Shown here in pieces: positions 41,374 to 49,798 of a stretch of DNA of 64,000 nt (the first letter of the stretch is position 1; each line of letters begins with the position of its first letter). Both the position numbers and the translations under genes were made by a program. Source of the stretch: Falsiroseomonas sp051859025 (GTDB lineage Bacteria > Pseudomonadota > Alphaproteobacteria > Acetobacterales > Acetobacteraceae). The notes under the pieces were generated by a model, which was not told the origin of the DNA, made no database searches, and worked only from the letters and a program-made list of their open reading frames with translations. The stretch is from assembly GCF_051859025.1 (NCBI RefSeq), contig NZ_JBHYGL010000012.1:390851-454850 (forward strand). The letters are read 5' to 3'.

Positions 41374-42216
41374 TCAGCTTCGCCGCTGCAAGAAGGCATC
41401 AAGGCCGTTGACCGGCAGATCCTGCGCTGCCGGCTGAGGTGCCTGCCGCGCCCGCCCCGCACGCACCAGTTCATCCGTGGTACGGATCAGCGATTCGACG
41501 CCGCGCGCTGGCGCCTCGATCCCTTGCATGGCCGTGTCGATCGCCCCCAGCGTGCCCGTTACCAGCACCATGGCGTCGTTGGCTCGCGCTAGTTCAAGCT
41601 GCGCGGGCAACATCGAAGCAGCAGAACGTACTTCGCTGCGGGCGACGAGCAGAGCGTCATAGCGGCGCTGGATCGCCTCGCGCTGCGCCTTGGCCGTCAC
41701 GAGGATCTGCTCCGTTGCTTCACGCTCCCTCCACAGCACATGCAACTGGCGCAACAGCATGTCCCGATTCGGATAGCTGGTGCCAACGAAACGCACCGGT
41801 ATGGCTGGGTCGTCGACGCGGTTAAGGATGTTACGCCCCTCAGCAAGGAACACTTCATTCTGCGCGTGCCGCGTTTCATGGGTGCGGATCAACTCCGCCA
41901 CGGCTTCGCTCGCCGGGCGCAGTTGCGCGATGGCCTCTTCCACGCGGTTTTCCGCTGCAGTCAGGTCGCGTTGCCGGACCTGGAGGCAGGCAAAGGTGGC
42001 CTGGTCACAAGCAGGGCCGCGGGAGGACGGCGCTGCCATGCTGGTCCGCCGCAGTAACTCCTGGGCGAAGTCCGCCACACTGCCGAAGCTCGGCATGAGC
42101 CAGGCGCCGGCGACCATGCCGATGGCCATCAGAACCATTGAGCCGAAAAAGCCGATCCCGCCGTCGCTTCGCACGACCAGAGTCCGCTCTCCGCCCGTAT
42201 CGCCATTCCCTATCAT
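41374..42216 (-). CDS. Membrane-anchored coiled-coil protein of unknown function
   Basis: The 280-residue product has a short N-terminal cytoplasmic part, one membrane helix (GFFGSMVLMAIGMVAGAWLM, about 22-41), and a long mainly helical domain with heptad-like stretches (DLTAAENRVEEAIAQLRPAS, RQLHVLWREREATEQILVTA, KAQREAIQRRYDALLVARSE). A CDQATFAC cysteine pair lies just after the membrane helix. No family is recognised. Codon use is somewhat less GC-biased than its neighbours, which may hint at a different history. Confidence 0.6.
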   Translation of the reverse strand: MIGNGDTGGERTLVVRSDGGIGFFGSMVLMAIGMVAGAWLMPSFGSVADFAQELLRRTSMAAPSSRGPACDQATFACLQVRQRDLTAAENRVEEAIAQLRPASEAVAELIRTHETRHAQNEVFLAEGRNILNRVDDPAIPVRFVGTSYPNRDMLLRQLHVLWREREATEQILVTAKAQREAIQRRYDALLVARSEVRSAASMLPAQLELARANDAMVLVTGTLGAIDTAMQGIEAPARGVESLIRTTDELVRAGRARQAPQPAAQDLPVNGLDAFLQRRS

Positions 42217-42318
42217 TCTGTTTCCCTCCGTTCGTTTCGCCCAGACAGGGCCCGAAGGAGGGTAGGAAACGTGCGCCTGGTCGGATAGCGGTGGTCGATA
42301 GGGCTCCGGCGTGTCAAC

Positions 42319-44037
42319 TCACCGCTTGAACAGCCCCTCCGTCACCGCCGCGTGCAATTCCAGCACCACGCGGCGCTTCACCTTCATCGTCGGCGTCAGC
42401 ATCCCGTTTTCGACGGAGAAGGGGGGCACCACCGCCGTGTGGCGGATGCGCTCGATGCTGGACAGCTTGCGGTTCACCCGCTCTACCGCCGCCTTGGCCT
42501 TCTCCTCCATCCCCTCCGCCGGGACCAGCAGCGCGACGATGCCGGGCCGGCCTTCGCCCGCCACCACGGCCTGGGCGATCTCGGGTTCCGCCATCAGCAG
42601 GGATTCCAGCTTGGCGGGGCTCACCATGTCCCCGCCCAGCGTCTTGATGAAGTCGCGCTTGCGGTCGGTGATGCGGATGTAGCCGCCGGTGCCGATCTCC
42701 CCCACATCGCCGGTGTGCAGCCAGCCATCGCGCAGGGCCTTGGCGGTGGCCTCCGGGTCGTTCCAGTAGCCATCCATCACCAGATCGCCGCGCACGCAGA
42801 GTTCGCCGTCATCGGCAATCCGCGCCTCCACCCCCGGCAGCGGCGGGCCCACCGTTTCGCGCCGGATGGCCCAGGGCGGGTTCACGCTGATGACCGGCCC
42901 GGCCTCCGTCTGCCCATAGCCCTGGATCACCGGCAGCCCCATGGCGAGGAAGAAGCCGGAGAGGTCGGGGTCCAGCCGCGCGCCGCCCGACACCATGGCC
43001 TGCAGCTTGCCCCCGAAGCGGTCCCGCACCTTGGCCCGCACCAGCCGGTCCAGCACGAAATCCTGCGCGCGTTCCAGCAACCCCAGCGGCGGCCCATCCA
43101 GCTTGCGCAGGCCGAGTGCCAAGGCGCGGCGGAACAGCGCGGCCTTGTAGCCGCCCTCCTTCTCCACCCCGGCCTCGATCCGGCCGCGCAGCACCTCGAA
43201 CAGCCGGGGGACGGCGGTGATGATGCTGGGGCGGATTTCCTGGAACTCCGCCGCCAGCCGGTCCGCGCCGCGGGAATACACCACCTCCACGCCCAGCGAC
43301 GGCAGCAGGAAGCCACCCACCGTGTGTTCGTAGCTGTGCGACAGCGGCAGGAAGGACAGGTAGGGCGTGCCATCCAGGTGCAGCTTGCGCGCCAGGCTGG
43401 CCACGCCTTCGCGGTTGGACAGCATGGCGCGGTGGGGCAGCATCACGCCCTTGGGCAGGCCGCCCGTGCCGCTGGTGTAGACGATGCAGGCCAGCCGGCC
43501 GGGCGGGATCAACTCCGCCTCCGCCAGCAGGGATGCGGGGTCGGAAGGCGTCGCCTCCGCCCGCGCCCAGGCATGGCTCACCAGCGCGGCGCCCAGTGCC
43601 TCGCCCTCCATGCACAGCAGCAGGTCCAGCTGCCGCCCCGCGAGGGCGGAGGCCGCCGCCACCGTCGCCGCCAGCTTGCGGGTGGAGACGATGGCCGCCG
43701 TCGCGCCGCTGTCCCGCAGGATATGCGCGTGGTCGTCGATGGTGTTGGTCGTGTAGGTCGGCACGGTCACGCCGCCGATCGCCATGATGGCGGTATCGGC
43801 GATGGGGAATTCCGGGCGGTTCTCGCTCACCAGCAGCACCCGGTCGCCCGGCGCCACGCCTTCGGCCCGCAGGAAGGCGGCGAGGGAAGCGGTGCGGGCG
43901 GCGAATTCGCCCCATGTCACCTGCCGCCAGTCCTTGTCCTGCCAGGCGCGCAGCATCGGCCGCCCATGCCAGCCCCGCGACAGGTCCAGCATCATCTGCG
44001 GCAGGCTGGTCCAGCCATCAGCCTTGGCGCTGCTCAT
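42319..44037 (-). CDS. AMP-dependent long-chain fatty acyl-CoA synthetase
   Basis: The 572-residue product is an ANL-family adenylating enzyme: P-loop-like YTSGTGGLPKGVMLPHRAM, the linker QGYGQTEAGP, GDLVMDGYWNDPEATAK, DGWLHTGDVGEIGTGGYIRI and TDRKRDFIKTLGGDMVSPAKLE with the catalytic Lys region near the end (PTMKVKRR). The layout with a YSRGADRLAAEFQEIRPSII block fits bacterial long-chain acyl-CoA synthetases. It activates fatty acids as CoA esters for degradation or lipid synthesis; chain length is not predictable. Confidence 0.93.
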   Translation of the reverse strand: MSSAKADGWTSLPQMMLDLSRGWHGRPMLRAWQDKDWRQVTWGEFAARTASLAAFLRAEGVAPGDRVLLVSENRPEFPIADTAIMAIGGVTVPTYTTNTIDDHAHILRDSGATAAIVSTRKLAATVAAASALAGRQLDLLLCMEGEALGAALVSHAWARAEATPSDPASLLAEAELIPPGRLACIVYTSGTGGLPKGVMLPHRAMLSNREGVASLARKLHLDGTPYLSFLPLSHSYEHTVGGFLLPSLGVEVVYSRGADRLAAEFQEIRPSIITAVPRLFEVLRGRIEAGVEKEGGYKAALFRRALALGLRKLDGPPLGLLERAQDFVLDRLVRAKVRDRFGGKLQAMVSGGARLDPDLSGFFLAMGLPVIQGYGQTEAGPVISVNPPWAIRRETVGPPLPGVEARIADDGELCVRGDLVMDGYWNDPEATAKALRDGWLHTGDVGEIGTGGYIRITDRKRDFIKTLGGDMVSPAKLESLLMAEPEIAQAVVAGEGRPGIVALLVPAEGMEEKAKAAVERVNRKLSSIERIRHTAVVPPFSVENGMLTPTMKVKRRVVLELHAAVTEGLFKR

Positions 44038-44179
44038 GCCCTGAAGACGCTCCCCCGTTATCCGGGGCACCATGCCATGCGCCGCGGCGGCGCGGCAGGC
44101 CATGCGCCCCCCCGGCGCGGCAGATGGCGACGACCCCGGCCCGGCGAAAGGGGCCAAGGATCGTCGCCGCAACGAAGCG

Positions 44180-46246
44180 TCAGGCCGCCCGCAATTCCAC
44201 CATGAAGCGGCCGACCTCCGCCCGCAGCTTTTCCGCCTGGTGCGACAGGTCGGCGGATGCCGTCCGCACCTCCGCCGCCGCCTGGCCGGTGCGGTCCGCA
44301 TCCGCGTTCACCCCGCTGGCATGGCCGGAGACATCGGCCGTGCCGCGCGCCGCTTCCGCCACCGCCCGCGTGATCTCCCGCGTCGCTTCCGCCTGTTCGG
44401 ATGCCGTGGCCGCGACCTGGCTGGTCGCTTCCCCCACCACCGCGATGATGCGGGAGATCTCGGCGATGGCGCTGACGGTGCGCCCCGTCTCCGCCTGCAT
44501 GGCGGCGATCTGGCTGCCGATCTCCTCCGTCGCCTTGGCGGTCTGGGCGGCCAGCGCCTTCACCTCCCCGGCCACCACGGCGAAGCCCTTGCCGGCCTCT
44601 CCTGCCCGCGCGGCCTCGATCGTCGCATTCAGGGCGAGGAGGTTGGTCTGCCCCGCGATGTCGCTGATCAGGCGCACCACGTCGCCGATCCGCTCCGCCG
44701 CCTCCGCCAGGCCGCGCACGGTATGGCCCGCCTGTTCCGCGGCACCGGTCGCCGCCTGCGCCTGGTCGGAGCCATGGCGGATCTGGCGCGTCACCTCGCC
44801 GAAGGAGGCAGCCAGTTCTTCCGCCGCCGCGGCCACCGTCTGCACCCCGCCATTCGCCTGGTCGGCGGCGGAGGCCACCGCGGCGGCGTGGCGGCTGCCA
44901 TCGGCGGCGATGCCGGCCATGCCTTCCGCCGTCGCGTTCAGCTCGGTCGATGCGGCGGCGACGCCTTCCAGCATCGATCCCGCCTTCTCCTCGAACTGCC
45001 GCAGCAGGGCGTCCACGCGTTCCGCGCGCGCCAGGCGCTGCGCCTGTTCCGCCGCGCGCGCCTCGGCCTCCGCCACCCGTTCGGCGCTGCCGGCGCGCAG
45101 CGTCTCCACCGCCACCGCCATCTCGCCCAACTCGTCGGTCCGCCCCTGGCCAGGTACCGCCACCGCCAGGTCGCCGCCGGCGATCCGGCCGACCGTCACG
45201 GTCAGGTCCCGGATCGGGGCCACCAGGCGGCGCAGCAGCAGCAGCGCGCCGCCCAGCGCCAGGGCGAAGCACAGCGCCGCCAGCCCCAGCGCCAGCCACA
45301 GCGCCCGCGCCGCCGCGGCGCCCGCCGCCTCCCCGCCCCGCAGCGCCGCCGCCAGCGCGGCGTCGCGCAATTCCAGGATGGAGGCCTGCGCCCCGCGCGA
45401 CCAGTCGCGGTAGGTCTGCACCGTGATGCCGAACTCCGTCTCCGGCGCTGCCATGCGGCGCTGCGCGATGCCGATGTAGCGGCGCCACTCGCCCTCATCC
45501 CGCCCGGCATAGCTCTGCCGCTGCCGGGCCAGCGCGTCGGACAGCGCCGCATTGGCGGGGACGGATTCGATCAACCGCTGCGCCGCCAGCCAGGCCTGCT
45601 CCGCCCGGCCCGTCGCGGCCTGGGCGCCCAGCAAGGCGTCCATCTGCACCGGCGTGCCGCTCAGCCAGGCCAGGATCTGCGCGTTGCGGCGCCCGACCAC
45701 GTCACGCAGGTCCATGACGGCGGAGGAGACCTCCACCAGCAGCGCCAGTTCCGGCTCCGCCCGCGCGACGCCCTGCGCCCCCTGGGTCGCGATCGCCAGC
45801 AGCCCTTCCACCGCCCGGTTGCGCGCCGCGACGGCCGCGGCCGCCAGCCCGGCATCCCGCCTGTCCAGCGGCTGGTCCAGCGCCTGGTTCACGCGGCCGC
45901 GCACCGCGTCCAGCTCCGCGGCCAGGCGGGCGATGGCGCCGCCATCCAGCCCCGCCGCCGTCGCGCTGCCGGCGGCGGCCTGCATCAGCCGGCGCGTCGC
46001 CTCCGCATCGCCGTTCAGCTGTGCCCGGTCCGGGGCCGCCTGGCGCAGCACCGTGCCGAAGGCGCCCACTTCCACCGCGATGGCGCTGACGGCGCGCTGC
46101 GAATCCGCCACCGCCTGCAACTGGGCCATGGCGCTGCCGACCCGCCGCTGGTCCCGCACCGCCTCCCCGGCCACCCAGAGGCTGGCCAGCAGGCCCGGAA
46201 TGGCGACGAGGCAGAAGCCGATGATGAACAGAAGCCGGATGCGCAT
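44180..46246 (-). CDS. Methyl-accepting chemotaxis protein
   Basis: The 688-residue product has an N-terminal membrane helix (RLLFIIGFCLVAIPGLLASL), a long periplasmic helical sensor domain of about 290 residues, a second membrane helix (LALGLAALCFALALGGALLL), a HAMP domain (RRLVAPIRDLTVTVGRIAGG) and the signalling domain with the conserved hairpin IAGQTNLLALNATIEAARAG. It reports ligand binding to CheA/CheW. GGAAG lies eight bases before the start. No che genes are in this window. Confidence 0.94.
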   Translation of the reverse strand: MRIRLLFIIGFCLVAIPGLLASLWVAGEAVRDQRRVGSAMAQLQAVADSQRAVSAIAVEVGAFGTVLRQAAPDRAQLNGDAEATRRLMQAAAGSATAAGLDGGAIARLAAELDAVRGRVNQALDQPLDRRDAGLAAAAVAARNRAVEGLLAIATQGAQGVARAEPELALLVEVSSAVMDLRDVVGRRNAQILAWLSGTPVQMDALLGAQAATGRAEQAWLAAQRLIESVPANAALSDALARQRQSYAGRDEGEWRRYIGIAQRRMAAPETEFGITVQTYRDWSRGAQASILELRDAALAAALRGGEAAGAAAARALWLALGLAALCFALALGGALLLLRRLVAPIRDLTVTVGRIAGGDLAVAVPGQGRTDELGEMAVAVETLRAGSAERVAEAEARAAEQAQRLARAERVDALLRQFEEKAGSMLEGVAAASTELNATAEGMAGIAADGSRHAAAVASAADQANGGVQTVAAAAEELAASFGEVTRQIRHGSDQAQAATGAAEQAGHTVRGLAEAAERIGDVVRLISDIAGQTNLLALNATIEAARAGEAGKGFAVVAGEVKALAAQTAKATEEIGSQIAAMQAETGRTVSAIAEISRIIAVVGEATSQVAATASEQAEATREITRAVAEAARGTADVSGHASGVNADADRTGQAAAEVRTASADLSHQAEKLRAEVGRFMVELRAA

Positions 46247-46342
46247 GGGCAGATCTTCCATGGAGTCGAAACGACCATCGCCGAAACAGTTTGCCGCTTC
46301 GTTGATGGCGGCTTCGGCGATGGGCGGTTCGTCGGTGTTTGG

Positions 46343-46418
46343 CCCGCCTTGGGCCTGTCCCGCCTTGGGCCGGCCCCGCCCTGATCCTGCCCGGCTTGGG
46401 CCTGCCCGGCTTTTGCGC
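46343..46418 (+). repeat. Five degenerate 15-16 bp tandem repeats
   Basis: Units begin CCCGCCTTGGGCCTGT at 46343, 46359, 46375, 46390 and 46405, with drift between copies. They fill the divergent region between the chemotaxis receptor and pepF. Confidence 0.75.
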
Positions 46419-46462
46419 CGCGGGCCTGAAAGGATCGCGCCCGCACCCGTTGGCCTCGCGCC

Positions 46463-48310
46463 ATGGCGGGCTATATGCAGGACGTGACCCAGACCCGCAC
46501 CGACGCCCCCGATTCCGCCGCCTCCATGGCATCCCCGCCGGCCGCCGCACAGGCTTTGCCGGCCTGGGACCTGTCCGACCTCTACGCCGCGCCGGATGAT
46601 CCGCGCCTGACCGCCGACCTCGACCGGGCGGAAGCCGAGTCCCGCAGCTTCGAGGCCGCCCATGCCGGCCGTCTTGCCGCCCTGTCCGGCGATGCCCTGG
46701 CCGCCGCCATCACCACCTATGAGGGGATCGAGGAGATCCTCGGCCGGGCCATGTCCTTCGCCCAGCTCGTCTTCTCCGGCGATGCCCAGTCGGCGGAGAA
46801 TGGCCGCTTCTACCAGACCATCCAGGAACGGGTGACGACGATCAGCAGCCACCTGCTGTTCCTCACCCTCGAACTGAACCGGCTGGAGGATTCGGCGCTG
46901 GAGCAGAAGATGCTCTCCTCCCCGGCCCTGGCCCGCTGGCGCCCCTGGCTGCGGGACCTCCGCGTCTTCCGCGCCCACCAGCTGTCGGACGATCTGGAGA
47001 AGCTGCTGCATGAGAAGGAGGTGACGGGCCGTTCCGCCTGGAACCGCCTGTTCGATGAGACCGTCGCCTCCATGCGCGTCGAGGTGGGCGGTGAGGAGCA
47101 GACCGTCTCCGCCGCCCTCAACAAGCTCTCCGACAATGACCGCACGGTGCGCGCCGCCGCCGCCAAGGGCGTCTCGGCGGCCTTCGGCGACCGCGTGCGG
47201 CTGTTCAGCCTGATCACCAATGTCCTCGCCAAGGACAAGGAGATCATCGATGGCTGGCGCCGCTATCCCCGCGCCACCTCATCCCGCAACCGCGCCAACA
47301 TGGTGGAGGATGAGGTGGTGGACGCCCTCGTCGCCGCCGTGCGGGAAAGCTTCCCCCGCCTGTCCCACCGCTACTACGGGATGAAGGCCAAGTGGCTCGG
47401 CCTGCCGAAGCTGATGCATTGGGACCGCAACGCGCCGCTGCCGGATGATGCGGACACCACCATCCCCTGGCCGGAAGCCGTGGCGCGCGTCCGCGCCGCC
47501 TATGGCGCCTTCAGCCCGGAGCTGGAGCGCATCGCCGCGCCGTTCTTCGAGAAGCCCTGGATCGACGCCGCACTCCGCCCCGGCAAGGCATCTGGCGCCT
47601 TCGCACACCCGACGGTGCCGAGCGCGCACCCTTACCTGCTGCTGAACTACCACGGCAAGGCGCGGGACGTGATGACGCTGGCCCATGAACTCGGCCATGG
47701 CGTCCACCAGGTGCTCGCCGCCCAGCAGGGCTACCTGATGTCCTCCACGCCCCTCACGCTGGCGGAGACGGCCAGCGTGTTCGGGGAGATGCTGACCTTC
47801 CGCGCCGTGCTGGACGCGGAGACCGACCCGCGGAAGCGCCGCGCGCTGCTCGCCGGCAAGGTGGAGGACATGCTGAACACGGTGGTCCGCCAGATCGCCT
47901 TCTACCGGTTCGAGACGCTGCTGCACGAGGAACGCCGCAAGGGCGAGGTCGCGCATGAGCGGATCGGCGAGATCTGGATGCAGGTGCAGACCGAAAGCCT
48001 CGGCCCCGCCTTCGACTTCACGCCGGACTACAGCGTCTACTGGGCCTACATCCCGCACTTCGTGCACACGCCCTTCTACGTCTACGCCTACGCCTTCGGG
48101 GATTGCCTGGTGAATGCGCTCTACGGCGTGTTCCGCGAAGGGCATCCGCGGTTCCAGGAAAAGTACCTGGAGATGCTGAAGGCCGGCGGCACGAAACGGC
48201 ACAAGGAATTGCTCGCGCCCTTCGGCCTCGATGCCTCCGACCCCGCCTTCTGGCGCAAGGGGCTCGATGTGATCTCCGGCTTCATCGACGAACTCGAACA
48301 GGCGGGCTGA
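46463..48310 (+). CDS. pepF: M3-family oligoendopeptidase F
   Basis: PepF is a cytoplasmic zinc peptidase acting on oligopeptides. The 615-residue product has the HExxH motif in TLAHELGHGVHQVLA with the third ligand Glu in TLAETASVFGEML, and the family blocks ATSSRNRANMVEDEVVDALV and YWAYIPHFVHTPFYVYAYAF. The N-terminal 25 residues before PAWDLSDLYAAPDDP are low complexity. ATG 46475 is an alternative start; neither has a clear ribosome binding site. The ABC1 kinase gene follows after five bases. Confidence 0.95.
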   Translation: MAGYMQDVTQTRTDAPDSAASMASPPAAAQALPAWDLSDLYAAPDDPRLTADLDRAEAESRSFEAAHAGRLAALSGDALAAAITTYEGIEEILGRAMSFAQLVFSGDAQSAENGRFYQTIQERVTTISSHLLFLTLELNRLEDSALEQKMLSSPALARWRPWLRDLRVFRAHQLSDDLEKLLHEKEVTGRSAWNRLFDETVASMRVEVGGEEQTVSAALNKLSDNDRTVRAAAAKGVSAAFGDRVRLFSLITNVLAKDKEIIDGWRRYPRATSSRNRANMVEDEVVDALVAAVRESFPRLSHRYYGMKAKWLGLPKLMHWDRNAPLPDDADTTIPWPEAVARVRAAYGAFSPELERIAAPFFEKPWIDAALRPGKASGAFAHPTVPSAHPYLLLNYHGKARDVMTLAHELGHGVHQVLAAQQGYLMSSTPLTLAETASVFGEMLTFRAVLDAETDPRKRRALLAGKVEDMLNTVVRQIAFYRFETLLHEERRKGEVAHERIGEIWMQVQTESLGPAFDFTPDYSVYWAYIPHFVHTPFYVYAYAFGDCLVNALYGVFREGHPRFQEKYLEMLKAGGTKRHKELLAPFGLDASDPAFWRKGLDVISGFIDELEQAG

Positions 48311-48315
48311 TCGCG

Positions 48316-49680
48316 ATGGCCGATAACGACAAGGGTTCGACCCTGTTCGGAGAGATGCGGCGCATGGTCCGCACCTCCGGCGCCGTGGGTGGCATCGCGG
48401 CGCGCGCGGTCGGGGAACGCTACCTCGGCATCAAGACCGACAAGGCCGCGCATGCGGAAGACCTGAAGCAGATCCTGGGCGGGCTGAAGGGTCCGCTGAT
48501 GAAGGTTGCGCAGTTCCTGTCCACGGTGCCGGATGCCCTGCCGGAAGAATACGCCCAGGAACTGGCGACGCTGCAATCCAACGCGCCCGCCATGGGCTGG
48601 GCCTTCGTGCGCCGTCGCATGCAGGGCGAACTCGGTCCCGCCTGGCAGTCCCGCTTCAAGAGCTTCGGCCAGGAAGCCGCGGCCGCCGCCAGCCTCGGCC
48701 AGGTGCATCGCGCGACCCTGCCGGATGGCCGCGAGGTCGCCTGCAAGCTGCAATACCCGGACATGCCTTCCGTGGTGGAAGCCGATCTCCGCCAGCTCAA
48801 GATGGCGCTCGGCGTCTTCCGCCGCATGGACAACACCCTCGACAACGCCGATGCCTACAGCGAACTCGCCGCCCGGCTGCGGGAGGAGCTGGATTATGAG
48901 CGCGAGGCCTCGCACATGCGCCTCTACGGCGCGATGCTGCGGGACACGCCCGGCGTCGCCGTGCCGGAAGCCATCCCGGAACTGACGACCAAGCGCCTGC
49001 TGACCATGACCTGGCTGCAGGGCCGCCCCATCCTGCGCCGGCTGGAGGAAGACCCGCCGGAGGAGGAGCGCAACGCCTATGCCCGCGCGTTGTTCAAGGC
49101 GTGGTACGTGCCCTTCTACCGCTACGGCGTCATCCATGGTGATCCGCACCTCGGCAACTACGCGGTGCGGCCGGATGCGGAAGTCGGCCATGGCGTGAAC
49201 CTGTTCGATTTCGGCGTCATCCGCATCTTCCCCGCCAGCTTCGTCACCGGCGTGGTCATGCTGTACGAGGCCGTGCGCGACCATGACATCGAGAAGGCGG
49301 CCCATGCCTATGGCATCTGGGGTTTCCGCAACCTGTCGAAGGAAACGATGGAGGTGCTGAACCTCTGGGCGCGCTTCCTCTACGAACCGCTGGTCGAGGA
49401 CCGCGTCCGCTCCATCACCCCGTCGGAAGACCCCGGCTACGGGCGCAGCGTGGCGCAGAAGGTGCATGAGGGGCTGAAGCGCACCGGCGGCGTGAAGATT
49501 CCCGCCGAATTCCCGCTGATGGACCGCGCGGCCATCGGCCTCGGCAGCGTCTTCTTCCGGCTCCGCGCCCAGGCGAACTGGCACCGCCTGTTCATGGAAC
49601 TGGTCGAGGATTTCTCCGAACAGGCCGTGGCGCAACGCCAGGCGGCGGCGGTCGCGGCGGCGGGGGTACCGCCCGGCTGA
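48316..49680 (+). CDS. ABC1/UbiB-family atypical kinase
   Basis: The 454-residue product has the UbiB/ADCK signatures: the K-x-G/A-Q helix (LKGPLMKVAQFLS), the Ala-rich loop in place of a P-loop (AAAASLGQVHRATL), the Lys of VACKLQYPDM, the catalytic-like HGDPHLGNY and the DFG-like FDFGVI. Members support ubiquinone biosynthesis or lipid homeostasis. No C-terminal membrane helices are seen, unlike E. coli UbiB, so it is closer to the soluble ABC1 group. It is probably co-transcribed with pepF. Confidence 0.93.
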   Translation: MADNDKGSTLFGEMRRMVRTSGAVGGIAARAVGERYLGIKTDKAAHAEDLKQILGGLKGPLMKVAQFLSTVPDALPEEYAQELATLQSNAPAMGWAFVRRRMQGELGPAWQSRFKSFGQEAAAAASLGQVHRATLPDGREVACKLQYPDMPSVVEADLRQLKMALGVFRRMDNTLDNADAYSELAARLREELDYEREASHMRLYGAMLRDTPGVAVPEAIPELTTKRLLTMTWLQGRPILRRLEEDPPEEERNAYARALFKAWYVPFYRYGVIHGDPHLGNYAVRPDAEVGHGVNLFDFGVIRIFPASFVTGVVMLYEAVRDHDIEKAAHAYGIWGFRNLSKETMEVLNLWARFLYEPLVEDRVRSITPSEDPGYGRSVAQKVHEGLKRTGGVKIPAEFPLMDRAAIGLGSVFFRLRAQANWHRLFMELVEDFSEQAVAQRQAAAVAAAGVPPG

Positions 49681-49757
49681 TGCGGGAGGGCGGGATAGAC
49701 GAATCCCGCCTGTTGCATAGCTTCCAGGCGATGCTTTGGCGCCGTTAAGCCTTGGCC

Positions 49758-49796
49758 AACACTCCTCGCGCATACTTGTGCGGAGCCAGGAGTGTT
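49758..49796 (+). promoter_or_regulatory. Inverted repeat that can mask the ribosome binding site of the second chemotaxis receptor
   Basis: AACACTCCT (49758-49766) pairs perfectly with AGGAGTGTT (49788-49796), which contains the AGGAG ribosome binding site two bases before the ATG; a smaller CGCA/TGCG stem lies in the loop. If transcription starts upstream of 49758, the hairpin would hide the site. A TACTTG at 49773 could instead be a -10 box, in which case the left arm is promoter DNA. Confidence 0.45.
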
Positions 49797-49798
49797 CC

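Noticed and set aside
44072..46384. Long plus-strand frame (770 codons) opposite the chemotaxis receptor.
   Set aside because: Its product is His/Gln/Arg-rich without domains, while the minus strand encodes a clear receptor.
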